Part shown: piece by piece, positions 43,791 through 51,256 of the stretch
How positions within the stretch are numbered: the first letter of the stretch is position 1
Layout of the letters: each line of letters begins with the position of its first letter
Source of the DNA: Agrobacterium tumefaciens
GTDB lineage: Bacteria; Pseudomonadota; Alphaproteobacteria; Rhizobiales; Rhizobiaceae
Length of the DNA stretch: 64,000 nucleotides
NCBI RefSeq assembly: GCF_017726655.1
Contig: NZ_CP072308.1
Coordinates: forward strand, 2,554,001 to 2,618,000
Direction of reading: 5' to 3'
Position numbers and translations under genes: made by a program
Notes under the pieces: generated by a model
What the model was told of the DNA's origin: nothing
Databases searched by the model: none
What the model saw: the letters and a program-made list of their open reading frames with translations, nothing else

Positions 43791-45032
43791 CTAGCGTTTC
43801 CGCTTCTCCATAACCACCTTAGCCCGCGTCGCAAGGCTTTCACGCCCCGACGAATCTGACGCCTTGGCGAGGAGCCCCGGAATGGGTGATGCCTCGCCCT
43901 CCCGCGCTGCTGTCAACGCGATCATCTCGGCTGCGATCCGTGCGATTTCGCGGCGGATGGGCTCGTCGTTGCCGGTGCCGCGCACGTTCAGCAGGCGTTC
44001 GGTGAGAGCGGTGCCCTGATTGCGGATATCCTCGATTTCCTGTTCCAGACCTTCAGGCGCCGACGCGTCCGGCTCTGCGCTGGGCTCCTCCGGCGGGGAG
44101 GCGGGGGCGGCATCCTCCGGGGCTGCCGTCTGTGGCACCTCCCTCTCGATGGCCGGTGCGGTTTCGAGCGTGGCGGCTGGGGCAGTTGCTGCGGGTTGCG
44201 GCTGCTCAACCGGCTTTTCAGCGGGATTCGGCAGGCGAATGATCATGTCGTTGCTGCGGCCGCCGGTTGCCGCCAGTTGTTCTTTCAGCCGCGCGACTTC
44301 CTGGTTGCGCAGGGTCAGCATCGTGTCGAGGTCGGCGTTTTTGGCGATGGTGCTCGCCAGCTGTTCCTCCAGCCTTGTTACCTTGCGGCTTTCGCGGGCA
44401 ACGGCCTCCATCGCTTCCCGGTTGCGGCTGGCGATATCCTGAAGTTCTCGGGTGACGGTCTCGCCTTCCTTACGGAAGCGTGTGGCGCTTTGCTTGGCCT
44501 GTTCGGCTTCAAGATCGCGGGTGGCGGCGAGGATTTTCGAATCATCCAGCTCGCGCGTCAGGTTGGTGAGGCGCGCGGTGAGGTCGGCCATCTGGTTCGC
44601 GCGCTCGTTGGCGGCCTGCTCCTGTTGCGAGAGCGCGGCCTGGATCGTGGAGGCGCGGTCTTCGGCGGCGTCGAGTGCTGCGCGCAATTCGCCGATTTCC
44701 AGCGTCAGTTCCTCGATTTTCAGCGACAGGCTACGGTTTTGTTCGCCCAACCGATAGGCATCGCTGGAGGCGGCTTCGTTGGCGAGGCGCAGCGATGTGT
44801 TCTTTTCCCGCTCCGTTTCCAGCTCCTGGCGCACCTTGGCGTTTTCGGCGGCATAGAGTGCACGGGCCATGTCCTTCTGGGCGCGCACTTCCTGCGGGCT
44901 GATGGGCATCGTGGCGTGGATGCGCTTTTCCGTATAGGCGACGATCCGCCGGTGGATCGCAGGTGCGATCAACAGAGCCAGCAGGGTTGCGGTAAGAAAA
45001 CCCAGTCCGAAAAGAATGGCATATTCGATCAC
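43791..45032 (-). CDS. Membrane-anchored coiled-coil protein of unknown function (413 aa)
   Basis: The N-terminal helix MIEYAILFGLGFLTATLLAL anchors it in the inner membrane. Residues about 55-265 show continuous heptads (LRLANEAASSDAYRLGEQNR, RLEEQLASTIAKNADLD). A Pro/Ala/Glu-rich linker lies at about 275-330, and a short helical C-terminal domain contains IRREIARIAAEMIALTAA. The layout suggests an envelope or division scaffold, but I know no function. Conserved in rhizobia as far as I recall. Confidence 0.83.
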   Translation of the reverse strand: MIEYAILFGLGFLTATLLALLIAPAIHRRIVAYTEKRIHATMPISPQEVRAQKDMARALYAAENAKVRQELETEREKNTSLRLANEAASSDAYRLGEQNRSLSLKIEELTLEIGELRAALDAAEDRASTIQAALSQQEQAANERANQMADLTARLTNLTRELDDSKILAATRDLEAEQAKQSATRFRKEGETVTRELQDIASRNREAMEAVARESRKVTRLEEQLASTIAKNADLDTMLTLRNQEVARLKEQLAATGGRSNDMIIRLPNPAEKPVEQPQPAATAPAATLETAPAIEREVPQTAAPEDAAPASPPEEPSAEPDASAPEGLEQEIEDIRNQGTALTERLLNVRGTGNDEPIRREIARIAAEMIALTAAREGEASPIPGLLAKASDSSGRESLATRAKVVMEKRKR

Positions 45033-45162
45033 GCTTTACAGTCTCCGAAACTCAGATACGCGCGCATTCGGAAAGAGGGGCGCGAAAACACGTTACGCTA
45101 TTATTGCAACCGTGGGGAGGGGTTTCCCTTCGGCAATTCATGGGCGGGACCTTGCAACTTGT

Positions 45163-45282
45163 TTCTTCTCCCCGAGAGGGGAAAGTCCGCGTCAGCGGGA
45201 TGCGGGGTCAAGGATTATGAGATACGGCAAGGTTGCCCCCTCATCCGACCCTTCGGGCCACCTTCTCCCCGGCGGGGAGAAA
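45163..45282. repeat. P/Q-arm intergenic palindromic element, copy 2 (Q left, P right)
   Basis: A degenerate Q arm (GTCCGCGTCAGCGGGATG) with an imperfect left palindrome, a spacer with GATTATGAGATACGGCAAGG, then an intact inverted P arm (TCATCCGACCCTTCGGGCC). It ends in TTCTCCCCGGCGGGGAGAA. It lies between a DUF1134 gene and the coiled-coil gene upstream region. Confidence 0.82.
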
Positions 45283-45308
45283 AAAGCTGCCGCAATAGTC
45301 TTGTCTTA

Positions 45309-45905
45309 TCAGAACGGGTTCCAGGTCGGCTGCTGGGTGAGCTTCAGGTAACCGACGTTAATGCCGAGGCGCGCGCCGATGCCGGTGCGGATGGGCGCCA
45401 GCGTCACGTCGCTGCTTTTCAGATAGGTCATGCCGACGCCGGCGACGATGAAGGCGGAGCCACTGACGCCGCCATAACGGCGATAAAGCGAATCGACGGA
45501 GGGCAGATTATAGACCAGCATCATGGCGCGGGTGCCCTGTCCGCCATAATCAAGCCCGAGCGACGGTCCTTGCCAGAAGACGGGGTGTTGGCCGGCATTC
45601 TTGGTGTAGAGCGTGCCTTCGCCGTAGGTGAGGCCGGCTACGAAGGCGCCGGAGCCTTCCTGGCCGAGAATGTAGCCGTTCGGAAGGCCATATTGCTGGA
45701 AGGCCCGCTCCACCACCTTGGCAAGGCCGCCTGTGGTTTCACCGAAGAATCCGTGGCCTGCATCCACGACTTCCTGGAAAGTATACTGATCGCTGTTCTG
45801 GGCCGCCGCCGGCGCAACCCACATCAACAGGCTCGCAAGGAGCGCAACAATCTTTCCCAGTCCGAGGCGTGCAATGGTGCGGGTTTTCGTAAGGCGCATC
45901 GTCAT
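45309..45905 (-). CDS. DUF1134 (SYLF-like) secreted protein
   Basis: A 198-residue protein with a basic, hydrophobic leader (RLGLGKIVALLASLLMWVAPAAA). The DUF1134 body has TFQEVVDAGHGFFGETTGGL, GYILGQEGSGAFVAGLTYG and SGSAFIVAGVGMTYLKS. The Gly-rich repeats recall the SYLF lipid-binding fold. It is presumably periplasmic; role unknown. Start ATG at 45905 (MTMRLTKTR) is preferred over 45932, with little ribosome-site support for either. Confidence 0.85.
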   Translation of the reverse strand: MTMRLTKTRTIARLGLGKIVALLASLLMWVAPAAAQNSDQYTFQEVVDAGHGFFGETTGGLAKVVERAFQQYGLPNGYILGQEGSGAFVAGLTYGEGTLYTKNAGQHPVFWQGPSLGLDYGGQGTRAMMLVYNLPSVDSLYRRYGGVSGSAFIVAGVGMTYLKSSDVTLAPIRTGIGARLGINVGYLKLTQQPTWNPF

Positions 45906-46070
45906 GTCCGTCCGTCTGTTTCGTTGGCGCATCAGCCCAAAAATCCGAATCGATTTTCGAAAGGGCAGCCGCGCAGAGTCAAAGTTCTACAGCATGTTTC
46001 GTGCATTCTTGCGGATACACGGGGCTCCAGTGTGGCCTGTTAAGGCATTTGGCATTTTGAAACCATCCTA

Positions 46071-46087
46071 TTAACAATCGGTTTACC
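46071..46087 (+). promoter_or_regulatory. Candidate CtrA box upstream of chpT
   Basis: TTAACAATCGGTTTACC matches the CtrA consensus TTAA-N7-TTAACC with one mismatch. It lies 70 bp before the chpT ATG. The consensus is established in Caulobacter and relatives; use here is untested. Confidence 0.4.
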
Positions 46088-46156
46088 AAATATGGTGTCA
46101 TTATGGCTTAACAATTTCCACACCGTCCGCGCCTCCCTTGCGCAGGAGAGAATTTT

Positions 46157-46804
46157 ATGACCAGCAAACTCAATATCACGCTGTCCGGTCCCGATCTGGC
46201 GGCCCTTTTGTGCAGCCGTGTGTGCCATGACGTGATATCCCCTGTCGGCGCGATCAATAACGGCCTCGAACTTCTGGACGAGGGCGGCACGGATGACGAC
46301 GCCCTCGACCTCATCCGCACGTCCGCCCTTAACGCATCCGTGCGGCTTAAGTTCGCCCGCCTTGCATTCGGCGCTTCCGGTTCCGCCGGCGCGTCGATCG
46401 ATACCGGCGAGGCCGAAAAGGCTGCGCAGGATTTCGCCGCCGCCGAAAAGAAGGCGGAGGTCAGCTGGAACGGTCCGCGCGCCATCGTTGCGAAGAATCG
46501 TGTCAAACTTCTGCTCAACCTTTTCCTCGTCGCTTACGGCGCGATCCCGCGCGGCGGTAATGTGGATGTGCTGCTGGAAAATCCCGATGGCGACGCCAGG
46601 TTCGAGATCACCGTCAAGGGCCGGATGATGCGCGTGCCGGCGAAGTTCGTGGAAATTTACGAGGGCCGGCTGGAAGAGGCGGTCGACGCCCATTCCGTGC
46701 AGCCATACTACACGCTGCTTCTGGCTGAAGAGGCCAACATGGAGGTGGACTACAAGGTGCATGACGATCGCATTGTCTTCACGGCGAAGTCGATCACGGC
46801 GTGA
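46157..46804 (+). CDS. chpT: Histidine phosphotransferase ChpT
   Basis: A 215-residue homodimeric phosphotransferase that relays phosphate from CckA to CtrA and CpdR. The four-helix phospho-acceptor segment is AALLCSRVCHDVISPVGAIN with His24. This is followed by NGLELLDEGGTDDDALDLI and a degenerate kinase-like ATPase domain (NRVKLLLNLFLVAYGAIPRG) that does not bind ATP in known members. ctrA and sciP lie within 5 kb. A GNAT gene follows on the same strand. Confidence 0.95.
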   Translation: MTSKLNITLSGPDLAALLCSRVCHDVISPVGAINNGLELLDEGGTDDDALDLIRTSALNASVRLKFARLAFGASGSAGASIDTGEAEKAAQDFAAAEKKAEVSWNGPRAIVAKNRVKLLLNLFLVAYGAIPRGGNVDVLLENPDGDARFEITVKGRMMRVPAKFVEIYEGRLEEAVDAHSVQPYYTLLLAEEANMEVDYKVHDDRIVFTAKSITA

Positions 46805-46889
46805 TCGTTTCGGTGCGAGCGTGACGTTATCAGGGGGTCGGGCCGGCTTTGCCAGTGCCCGGCCTTTTCGTTTGAGAGGAGGAGATTTC

Positions 46890-47420
46890 TTGATCCGCAT
46901 CGAAACCCCGCGTCTCTGTCTTCGGCCGCATGCCATCGAGGATGAGGGGCGCTATTGCGCGTTCTGGAGCGCTGCCATCCAGCCGATCCCCGGCGTGAGT
47001 TCGATCGCGCCGCTCGATCCGGAGCTCGCCTTCGCACGGCTTCTGCGCTTCATTGGCCACTGGTCCGTCTTCGGCTTCGGCCCCTTCGTGGTGGAGGAAA
47101 CCGCCACGGGGCGGATCGTCGGCGAGGTCGGTCTCGCCAACATGCGCCGCGGCCACGGTGCGGATTTCGATACCGCGCCGGAGGCCATGTGGAAGATCGA
47201 CAGGGATCTGACGGGCAAGGGCGTCGCCAGCGAGGCGGTGCAGGCCGCCCTTGGCTGGTTCGACGCGCAGCGCATATCGAACAGGATCGTGTGCATGATC
47301 GATCCGCTCAACACGCCCTCCCTCGCAATCGCCACCCGCTTCGGCTTCCTGCCTTTGCGGGATACGACGTTCCGGGAATGCCCGGTGCGGTTGTTTGAGC
47401 GGGTTGTTCAGACCCGCTGA
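46890..47420 (+). CDS. GNAT-family acetyltransferase
   Basis: A 176-residue RimJ/RimL-type acetyltransferase. The opening IRIETPRLCLRP is typical of the family. The acetyl-CoA region is DRDLTGKGVASEAVQAALGW, and the end has NTPSLAIATRFGFLPL. It starts with TTG at 46890, directly after GAGGAGGAGA; no in-frame ATG suits. It follows chpT by 85 bp. Substrate unknown. Confidence 0.88.
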   Translation: MIRIETPRLCLRPHAIEDEGRYCAFWSAAIQPIPGVSSIAPLDPELAFARLLRFIGHWSVFGFGPFVVEETATGRIVGEVGLANMRRGHGADFDTAPEAMWKIDRDLTGKGVASEAVQAALGWFDAQRISNRIVCMIDPLNTPSLAIATRFGFLPLRDTTFRECPVRLFERVVQTR

Positions 47421-47437
47421 TTCGCATCAATCAGGCC

Positions 47438-47946
47438 CTATTGCCCCCCCAAATGTCGATAAACGAGATCGGACGGTAGTGGGCGCGGCGCCATAGGGTC
47501 CAGCATCCCGCCTATACGCTCCGCAACGGCGGCGGATTGGCGGTTGGATGCGCTGACGTAGCTGACGAGGGTTGGAAGCTTGAGGGTGTTGAAGGCCCAG
47601 TCGCGCAGCGCCGTTGCGGCTTCTGCCGCATAACCCTTCCCTTCATGGCCGTCGTAAAGCAGCCAGCCCAGTTCCTTCTCGGGTAGAGGGGACCATGATT
47701 GATGCCGACCTGACCGATGCATTCTCCACCCTCGGCGAGATCGATCATCAGCGCGCCGTGACCGAAGAACGACCATAATGCCCTGTCCTGACAAAACATC
47801 GCCCACGCGGCAGGAAGATCATGCGGTCCGCTAACGCCGATGGCGCGCGGTGAGGCCATGAAATCGCGATAGGCCGGAAAATCCGCCAGGGCAAGCGGGC
47901 GCAATATCAGACGGCTGGTCCTGAGGGTGGGAATAGGGTCGTTCAT
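47438..47946 (-). pseudogene. GNAT acetyltransferase gene broken by a one-base frameshift
   Basis: The N-terminal part (MNDPIPTLRTSRLILRPLAL to CIGQVGINHGPLYP) and the C-terminal part (EKELGWLLYDGHEGKGYAAE to the stop at 47438) together make one RimJ-like acetyltransferase of about 169 residues, but they lie in different frames. Restoring one C at 47680/47681 on the plus strand (CTCGGGTAG to CTCCGGGTAG) joins PLYP to EKELGW. The acetyl-CoA loop sits in the downstream frame, so the encoded product would be inactive unless this is a sequencing error. It is not a copy of the neighbouring GNAT gene. Confidence 0.85.
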
Positions 47947-47971
47947 GGTTCGGCCTGATTGGAAATGGCAA

Positions 47972-47998
47972 CAAAAAACCCGCTGTCGCCAGCGGGTC
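47972..47998 (-). terminator. Rho-independent terminator of ctrA
   Basis: Minus-strand stem ACCCGCTG/CAGCGGGT (47978-47997) followed by TTTTTG, about 30 bp past the ctrA stop. Confidence 0.88.
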
Positions 47999-48026
47999 TT
48001 TTAAAACTGTCCTGTTCCGAAACGGA

Positions 48027-48731
48027 TCAGGCGGTTTCGAGGAATTCCGTGGCGCCGTCCGGCTCGCGCAGCACATAGCCTCGGCCCCAGACGGTTTCGA
48101 TGTAGTTGGCGCCGCCGGCGGCGTTCGCGAGCTTCTTGCGCAGCTTGCAGATGAAGACGTCGATGATCTTCAGTTCCGGCTCATCCATGCCACCGTAGAG
48201 GTGGTTCAGGAACATTTCCTTGGTCAGCGTCGTGCCCTTGCGCAGCGAAAGCAGCTCGAGCATCTGATATTCCTTGCCGGTCAGGTGAACGCGCTGGCCA
48301 CCCACTTCAACCGTCTTGGCGTCGAGATTGACGATGAGTTCGCCGGTGGCGATGACCGATTGCGCATGGCCCTTGGAACGGCGGACGATGGCGTGAATGC
48401 GGGCAACAAGCTCGTCCTTGTGGAACGGCTTCGTCATGTAATCGTCGGCGCCGAAGCCGAGACCGCGAACCTTGTCCTCAATGCCGGCCATGCCGGACAG
48501 GATGAGGATCGGTGTCTTGACCTTGGAGAGGCGAAGCGTTCTCAGCACCTCGTAGCCCGACATGTCAGGCAGGTTGAGGTCGAGAAGAATAATGTCGTAA
48601 TCGTAGAGCTTGCCCAGATCCACGCCTTCCTCACCGAGGTCGGTCGTGTAAACGTTAAAGCTTTCCGACTTAAGCATCAGTTCAATGCTCTGCGCTGTCG
48701 CGCTGTCGTCTTCAATCAGTAGAACCCGCAT
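48027..48731 (-). CDS. ctrA: Cell-cycle master response regulator CtrA
   Basis: A 234-residue OmpR-type regulator. It begins [20 protein letters not shown], with phospho-acceptor Asp51 in [14 protein letters not shown] and Lys in MTKPFH. The winged helix with [20 protein letters not shown] and [20 protein letters not shown] is close to identical across alphaproteobacteria. It controls division, DNA replication timing and flagellar genes. ChpT phosphorylates it and SciP restrains its output; both genes are in this block. The long upstream gap holds candidate CtrA and methylation sites. Confidence 0.97.
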   Translation of the reverse strand: MRVLLIEDDSATAQSIELMLKSESFNVYTTDLGEEGVDLGKLYDYDIILLDLNLPDMSGYEVLRTLRLSKVKTPILILSGMAGIEDKVRGLGFGADDYMTKPFHKDELVARIHAIVRRSKGHAQSVIATGELIVNLDAKTVEVGGQRVHLTGKEYQMLELLSLRKGTTLTKEMFLNHLYGGMDEPELKIIDVFICKLRKKLANAAGGANYIETVWGRGYVLREPDGATEFLETA

Positions 48732-49210
48732 AATTATCCCCTTTGCCGCCCGCGAACCGGTAAGTCATTGCCTCGCGCGATGCGGATCCAGACGTTGCCT
48801 GATTTGCAGGCTGCCACCAAATGGTTAACAAATTCTAATTGCCTTTGGCAAGGTGTATCGAATTTATTAAGCAAGCTAGGCATTTTGCTGTTTTTGCACG
48901 TGAATCCACAATCGCCAAAATTGAAGCTTAACGTGAGGATTTCCCGCTAAGTGATTCAATCGACTCTCACATCGTCTGGCCCGTTTTTTTGGACCTGGCA
49001 TTTACCGACCCTTAAATGATCGTCGTTATCATTAACGATGCCCGTAAACGAAAGGTTAACAACGGCGGTTTTTTATTAACGTCGGGTAACTTTTGGGAAT
49101 CATTCCGGCACAGGGAGTAACCCTTGCGGAAAACGGGCGGGTTAAACGGGCCGATCAGGCTGGCATAGTGCCATTTTGATCCGGGTCTCGCTATCCATGG
49201 AGTATTGCGT
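48732..49210. promoter_or_regulatory. Divergent ctrA / fliJ regulatory region with GANTC sites
   Basis: A 479-bp AT-rich gap without a gene. Four GANTC sequences (CcrM adenine-methylation targets) sit at 48902, 48953, 48962 and 49097, two of them only 4 bp apart. TTAAC half-sites occur at 48825 and near 49056 and 49077. In Caulobacter, ctrA transcription is tied to GANTC methylation and CtrA binding; the sites are seen here, the control is inferred. Confidence 0.5.
48821..48828 (-). promoter_or_regulatory. Candidate CtrA half-site upstream of ctrA
   Basis: ATGGTTAA on the plus strand, the exact complement of the 8-mer TTAACCAT recognised as a CtrA site in alphaproteobacteria. It lies 90 bp upstream of the ctrA ATG. 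Consistent with autoregulation. Confidence 0.45.
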
Positions 49211-49561
49211 ATGAAGTCGCGTGACAGCCTGGTTCGCCTGAAGGAATTTCAGGTCAATGAAAAACGCAGGCAGCTTAACCAGCTGCAGCAGATGATGTCC
49301 GAATTCGAGCGGATGGCCAAGGAACTGGTGCATCAGATTTCTCTGGAAGAGAGCAAGTCGGGAATTACCGATCCGACACATTTCGCCTATCCGACCTTCG
49401 CCAAGGCCGCGCGCCAGCGAGCGGATAATCTTCAGGTCTCCATCCGGGAGTTGAAGGCTCAGCAGGAGGCGGCGGAAGCGTCGCTGGAAGAGGTGCAGGC
49501 CGAATATGAAAAGGCCGCGGCACTGGAAAACCGCGACGGAGCAATTCGCGCGCGCGCCTGA
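49211..49561 (+). CDS. fliJ: FliJ-like flagellar export chaperone
   Basis: A 116-residue coiled-coil protein starting MKSRDSLVRLKEFQVNEKRR, the FliJ N-terminal pattern, with heptads to the end. FliJ escorts chaperones at the flagellar export ATPase. Placed divergently from ctrA, which fits CtrA control of flagellar genes. The ATG at 49211 follows GGAG; a TTG at 49205 is less likely. Other flagellar genes are absent from the window, so the call rests on sequence and context. Confidence 0.78.
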   Translation: MKSRDSLVRLKEFQVNEKRRQLNQLQQMMSEFERMAKELVHQISLEESKSGITDPTHFAYPTFAKAARQRADNLQVSIRELKAQQEAAEASLEEVQAEYEKAAALENRDGAIRARA

Positions 49562-49656
49562 CCAGGGCGTAAATCGGACGAATGATCGTCCTCATTGACG
49601 GCTGCCGGTGGATCAGGAGGCAGCTTTCAATGACGGGACGGCTTGCATTTTTTTGG

Positions 49657-49688
49657 AAGGTCGCTCCTCAAGGGCGGCCTTTTGTTTT
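49657..49688 (+). terminator. Rho-independent terminator after fliJ
   Basis: AAGGTCGC/GCGGCCTT stem (one G-T pair) with a 9-nt loop, followed by TTGTTTT. It lies about 95 bp past the fliJ stop with no gene between. Confidence 0.7.
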
Positions 49689-49843
49689 GCTGCTTGCCCG
49701 CGCGCCACGACCGGGCGGCGGCCCCGATTTCGATTGTTCGGACATGAAGAAGGGCGTATTTTACAGGGGTTCCGACCGTGAGCCGGAGGCTTTTACGCGC
49801 ACGCACCCGTGCGGGTGCGGGCGGCCATTGCAGGGAGGAAAAA

Positions 49844-50047
49844 ATGGCCCGCCAATATATCGATTGCCGCGAATTTCCCAGTGACAGCAGATGCACCGTT
49901 GCCATTTCGGCCGATTCCCAGGAGGAGCTGATGGAGGCGGCCGTGCAGCATGCCGTGGCGGTGCATGGGGCGAAGGATACGCCCGAATTTCGGGAAGAAG
50001 TCCGCCGGAGCATGCATGCCGGGACCCCACCGTTGAAGGTGGCGTGA
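49844..50047 (+). CDS. DUF1059 small protein
   Basis: A 67-residue soluble protein beginning MARQYIDCREFPSDSRCTVA, the DUF1059 pattern with its pair of Cys, followed by EELMEAAVQHAVAVHG. AGGGAGG lies just before the ATG at 49844. Family members are often small stress- or metal-linked proteins, but no function is known. Confidence 0.85.
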   Translation: MARQYIDCREFPSDSRCTVAISADSQEELMEAAVQHAVAVHGAKDTPEFREEVRRSMHAGTPPLKVA

Positions 50048-50110
50048 AACGCATTAAGAAATGGCGCGATATTTGGAACGGTTGTGAGGGATGAAGCTTA
50101 AGCCGCTTGT

Positions 50111-50230
50111 TTCTTCTCCCCGGCGGGGAGAAGTCCGCGGCAGCGGGATGAGGGGGCAAGCTCTCGGTCTATCTCTACCGTTGCCCCCTCATCCGACCCT
50201 TCGGGCCACCTTCTCCCCGGCGGGGAGAAG
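50111..50230. repeat. P/Q-arm intergenic palindromic element, copy 3 (Q left, P right)
   Basis: Best-preserved copy. TTCTTCTCCCCGGCGGGGAG, Q arm GTCCGCGGCAGCGGGATG, common AGGGGGCAAG, a spacer, then the inverted P arm (TCATCCGACCCTTCGGGCC) and TTCTCCCCGGCGGGGAGAA. It lies between the DUF1059 gene and a convergent acetyltransferase gene. Confidence 0.88.
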
Positions 50231-50285
50231 AAATACGCCGCGGCGCTTGCGACTATTCTGCCCTCAGACAGAGGATAAGCCGCCC

Positions 50286-50567
50286 TTACCCCTGGATAAC
50301 ATCGGCCCAATCAGCGTGGCGCAGGGTCTGGGCCTTGAAGAACGGGCAGAGCGGGATGATCTTCCAGCCGCCCTTGCGGGCCTCATCGATGGCGTGGGCG
50401 GCGAGCGCCTGGCCGACGCCTTTGCCGCGCAGGGCATCGGGCACGCCGGTGTGGTCGATGATAACGAGGGTGGGGGAGGTGCGCGAATAAGTCATTTCCG
50501 CCGTATGGCCGTCGACGGTTGCGAGATATTCGCCGCGCGATCCTTTTTCGGTCGTCTTGATATCCAT
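50286..50567 (-). CDS. YjdJ/GtNAT-type small N-acetyltransferase
   Basis: A 93-residue single-domain acetyltransferase of the short GNAT class. EMTYSRTSPTLVIIDHTGVP leads into the acetyl-CoA loop LRGKGVGQALAAHAIDEARK, and CPFFKAQTLRH ends the fold. The ATG at 50567 follows AAGG; the frame upstream to 50687 is not protein-like. Substrate unknown. Confidence 0.87.
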   Translation of the reverse strand: MDIKTTEKGSRGEYLATVDGHTAEMTYSRTSPTLVIIDHTGVPDALRGKGVGQALAAHAIDEARKGGWKIIPLCPFFKAQTLRHADWADVIQG

Positions 50568-50723
50568 GATCTTTGCCTTGCCCTTACTTGTTCGTGTCCC
50601 CACTGTAACGGCTTGCGGCCGAATTGAAACAGCGGGAAAAGCGAACGCAGTGGACGTGCTCCGGTGAACAATCACCGGGGTCGCCATGGGGAACTGCGGC
50701 CGGAGAGGATAGGAAACCGAAAG

Positions 50724-50745
50724 CCCCGTCGTTCAGACGACGGGG
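50724..50745 (-). terminator. Probable terminator downstream of sciP
   Basis: CCCCGTCG/CGACGGGG stem (TTCAGA loop) about 45 bp past the sciP stop. The trailing minus-strand sequence CTTTCGGTTTCC is only moderately T-rich. Confidence 0.55.
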
Positions 50746-50789
50746 TATCGTTAACGTTCGATCTGGGGCGCTGCGAGGCGCCGTTGCCG

Positions 50790-51065
50790 TTAGTGGCGAT
50801 ATTGCTGAATGCGCGTGGTGCGCAGGCCGGCAAGGCCATGATCGGCAATCGAGGACTGCCAGGACAGGAATTCTTCAACGGTGAGCGTATAACGCTCGCA
50901 GGCCTCTTCGAGGCTCAACAGTCCACCGCGCACGGCGGCAACAACCTCTGCCTTTCTGCGAATGACCCAACGGCGGGTATTGGCAGGCGGAAGATCCGCA
51001 ATCGTCAGGGGGCTGCCATCGGGGCCGATGACATATTTAACTCGTGGGCGTATCATTTCGGTCAT
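50790..51065 (-). CDS. sciP: CtrA inhibitor SciP (DUF1153)
   Basis: A 91-residue helix-turn-helix protein. The body KYVIGPDGSPLTIADLPPAN, RRWVIRRKAEVVAAVRGGLL and SWQSSIADHGLAGLRTTRIQ is nearly invariant in the SciP family. SciP binds CtrA at promoters and blocks polymerase recruitment, limiting CtrA targets to part of the cell cycle. It lies 2 kb from ctrA here. Met1 (51065) or Met4 may be the start. Confidence 0.96.
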   Translation of the reverse strand: MTEMIRPRVKYVIGPDGSPLTIADLPPANTRRWVIRRKAEVVAAVRGGLLSLEEACERYTLTVEEFLSWQSSIADHGLAGLRTTRIQQYRH

Positions 51066-51256
51066 TGGACACTCTATACAAACTCAAGACCATATGACGG
51101 GAACTTTAGCCCCGTACCTTTAAAAATTGCCTAAGCAGGTCGTGACAATTTATTAAGAATTTGAACGGTTTCGCCTGATTTGTTCGAGTCGCCTTATTTT
51201 GCCGGGCAAAAATTTCTGCAAAAAACGCGTTTTTTCTCGCTCAGGGGTTGCCGCGG

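Noticed and set aside
44196..46043. A 615-codon plus-strand frame
   Set aside because: It runs antisense to the coiled-coil and DUF1134 genes and through a repeat. Not protein-like.
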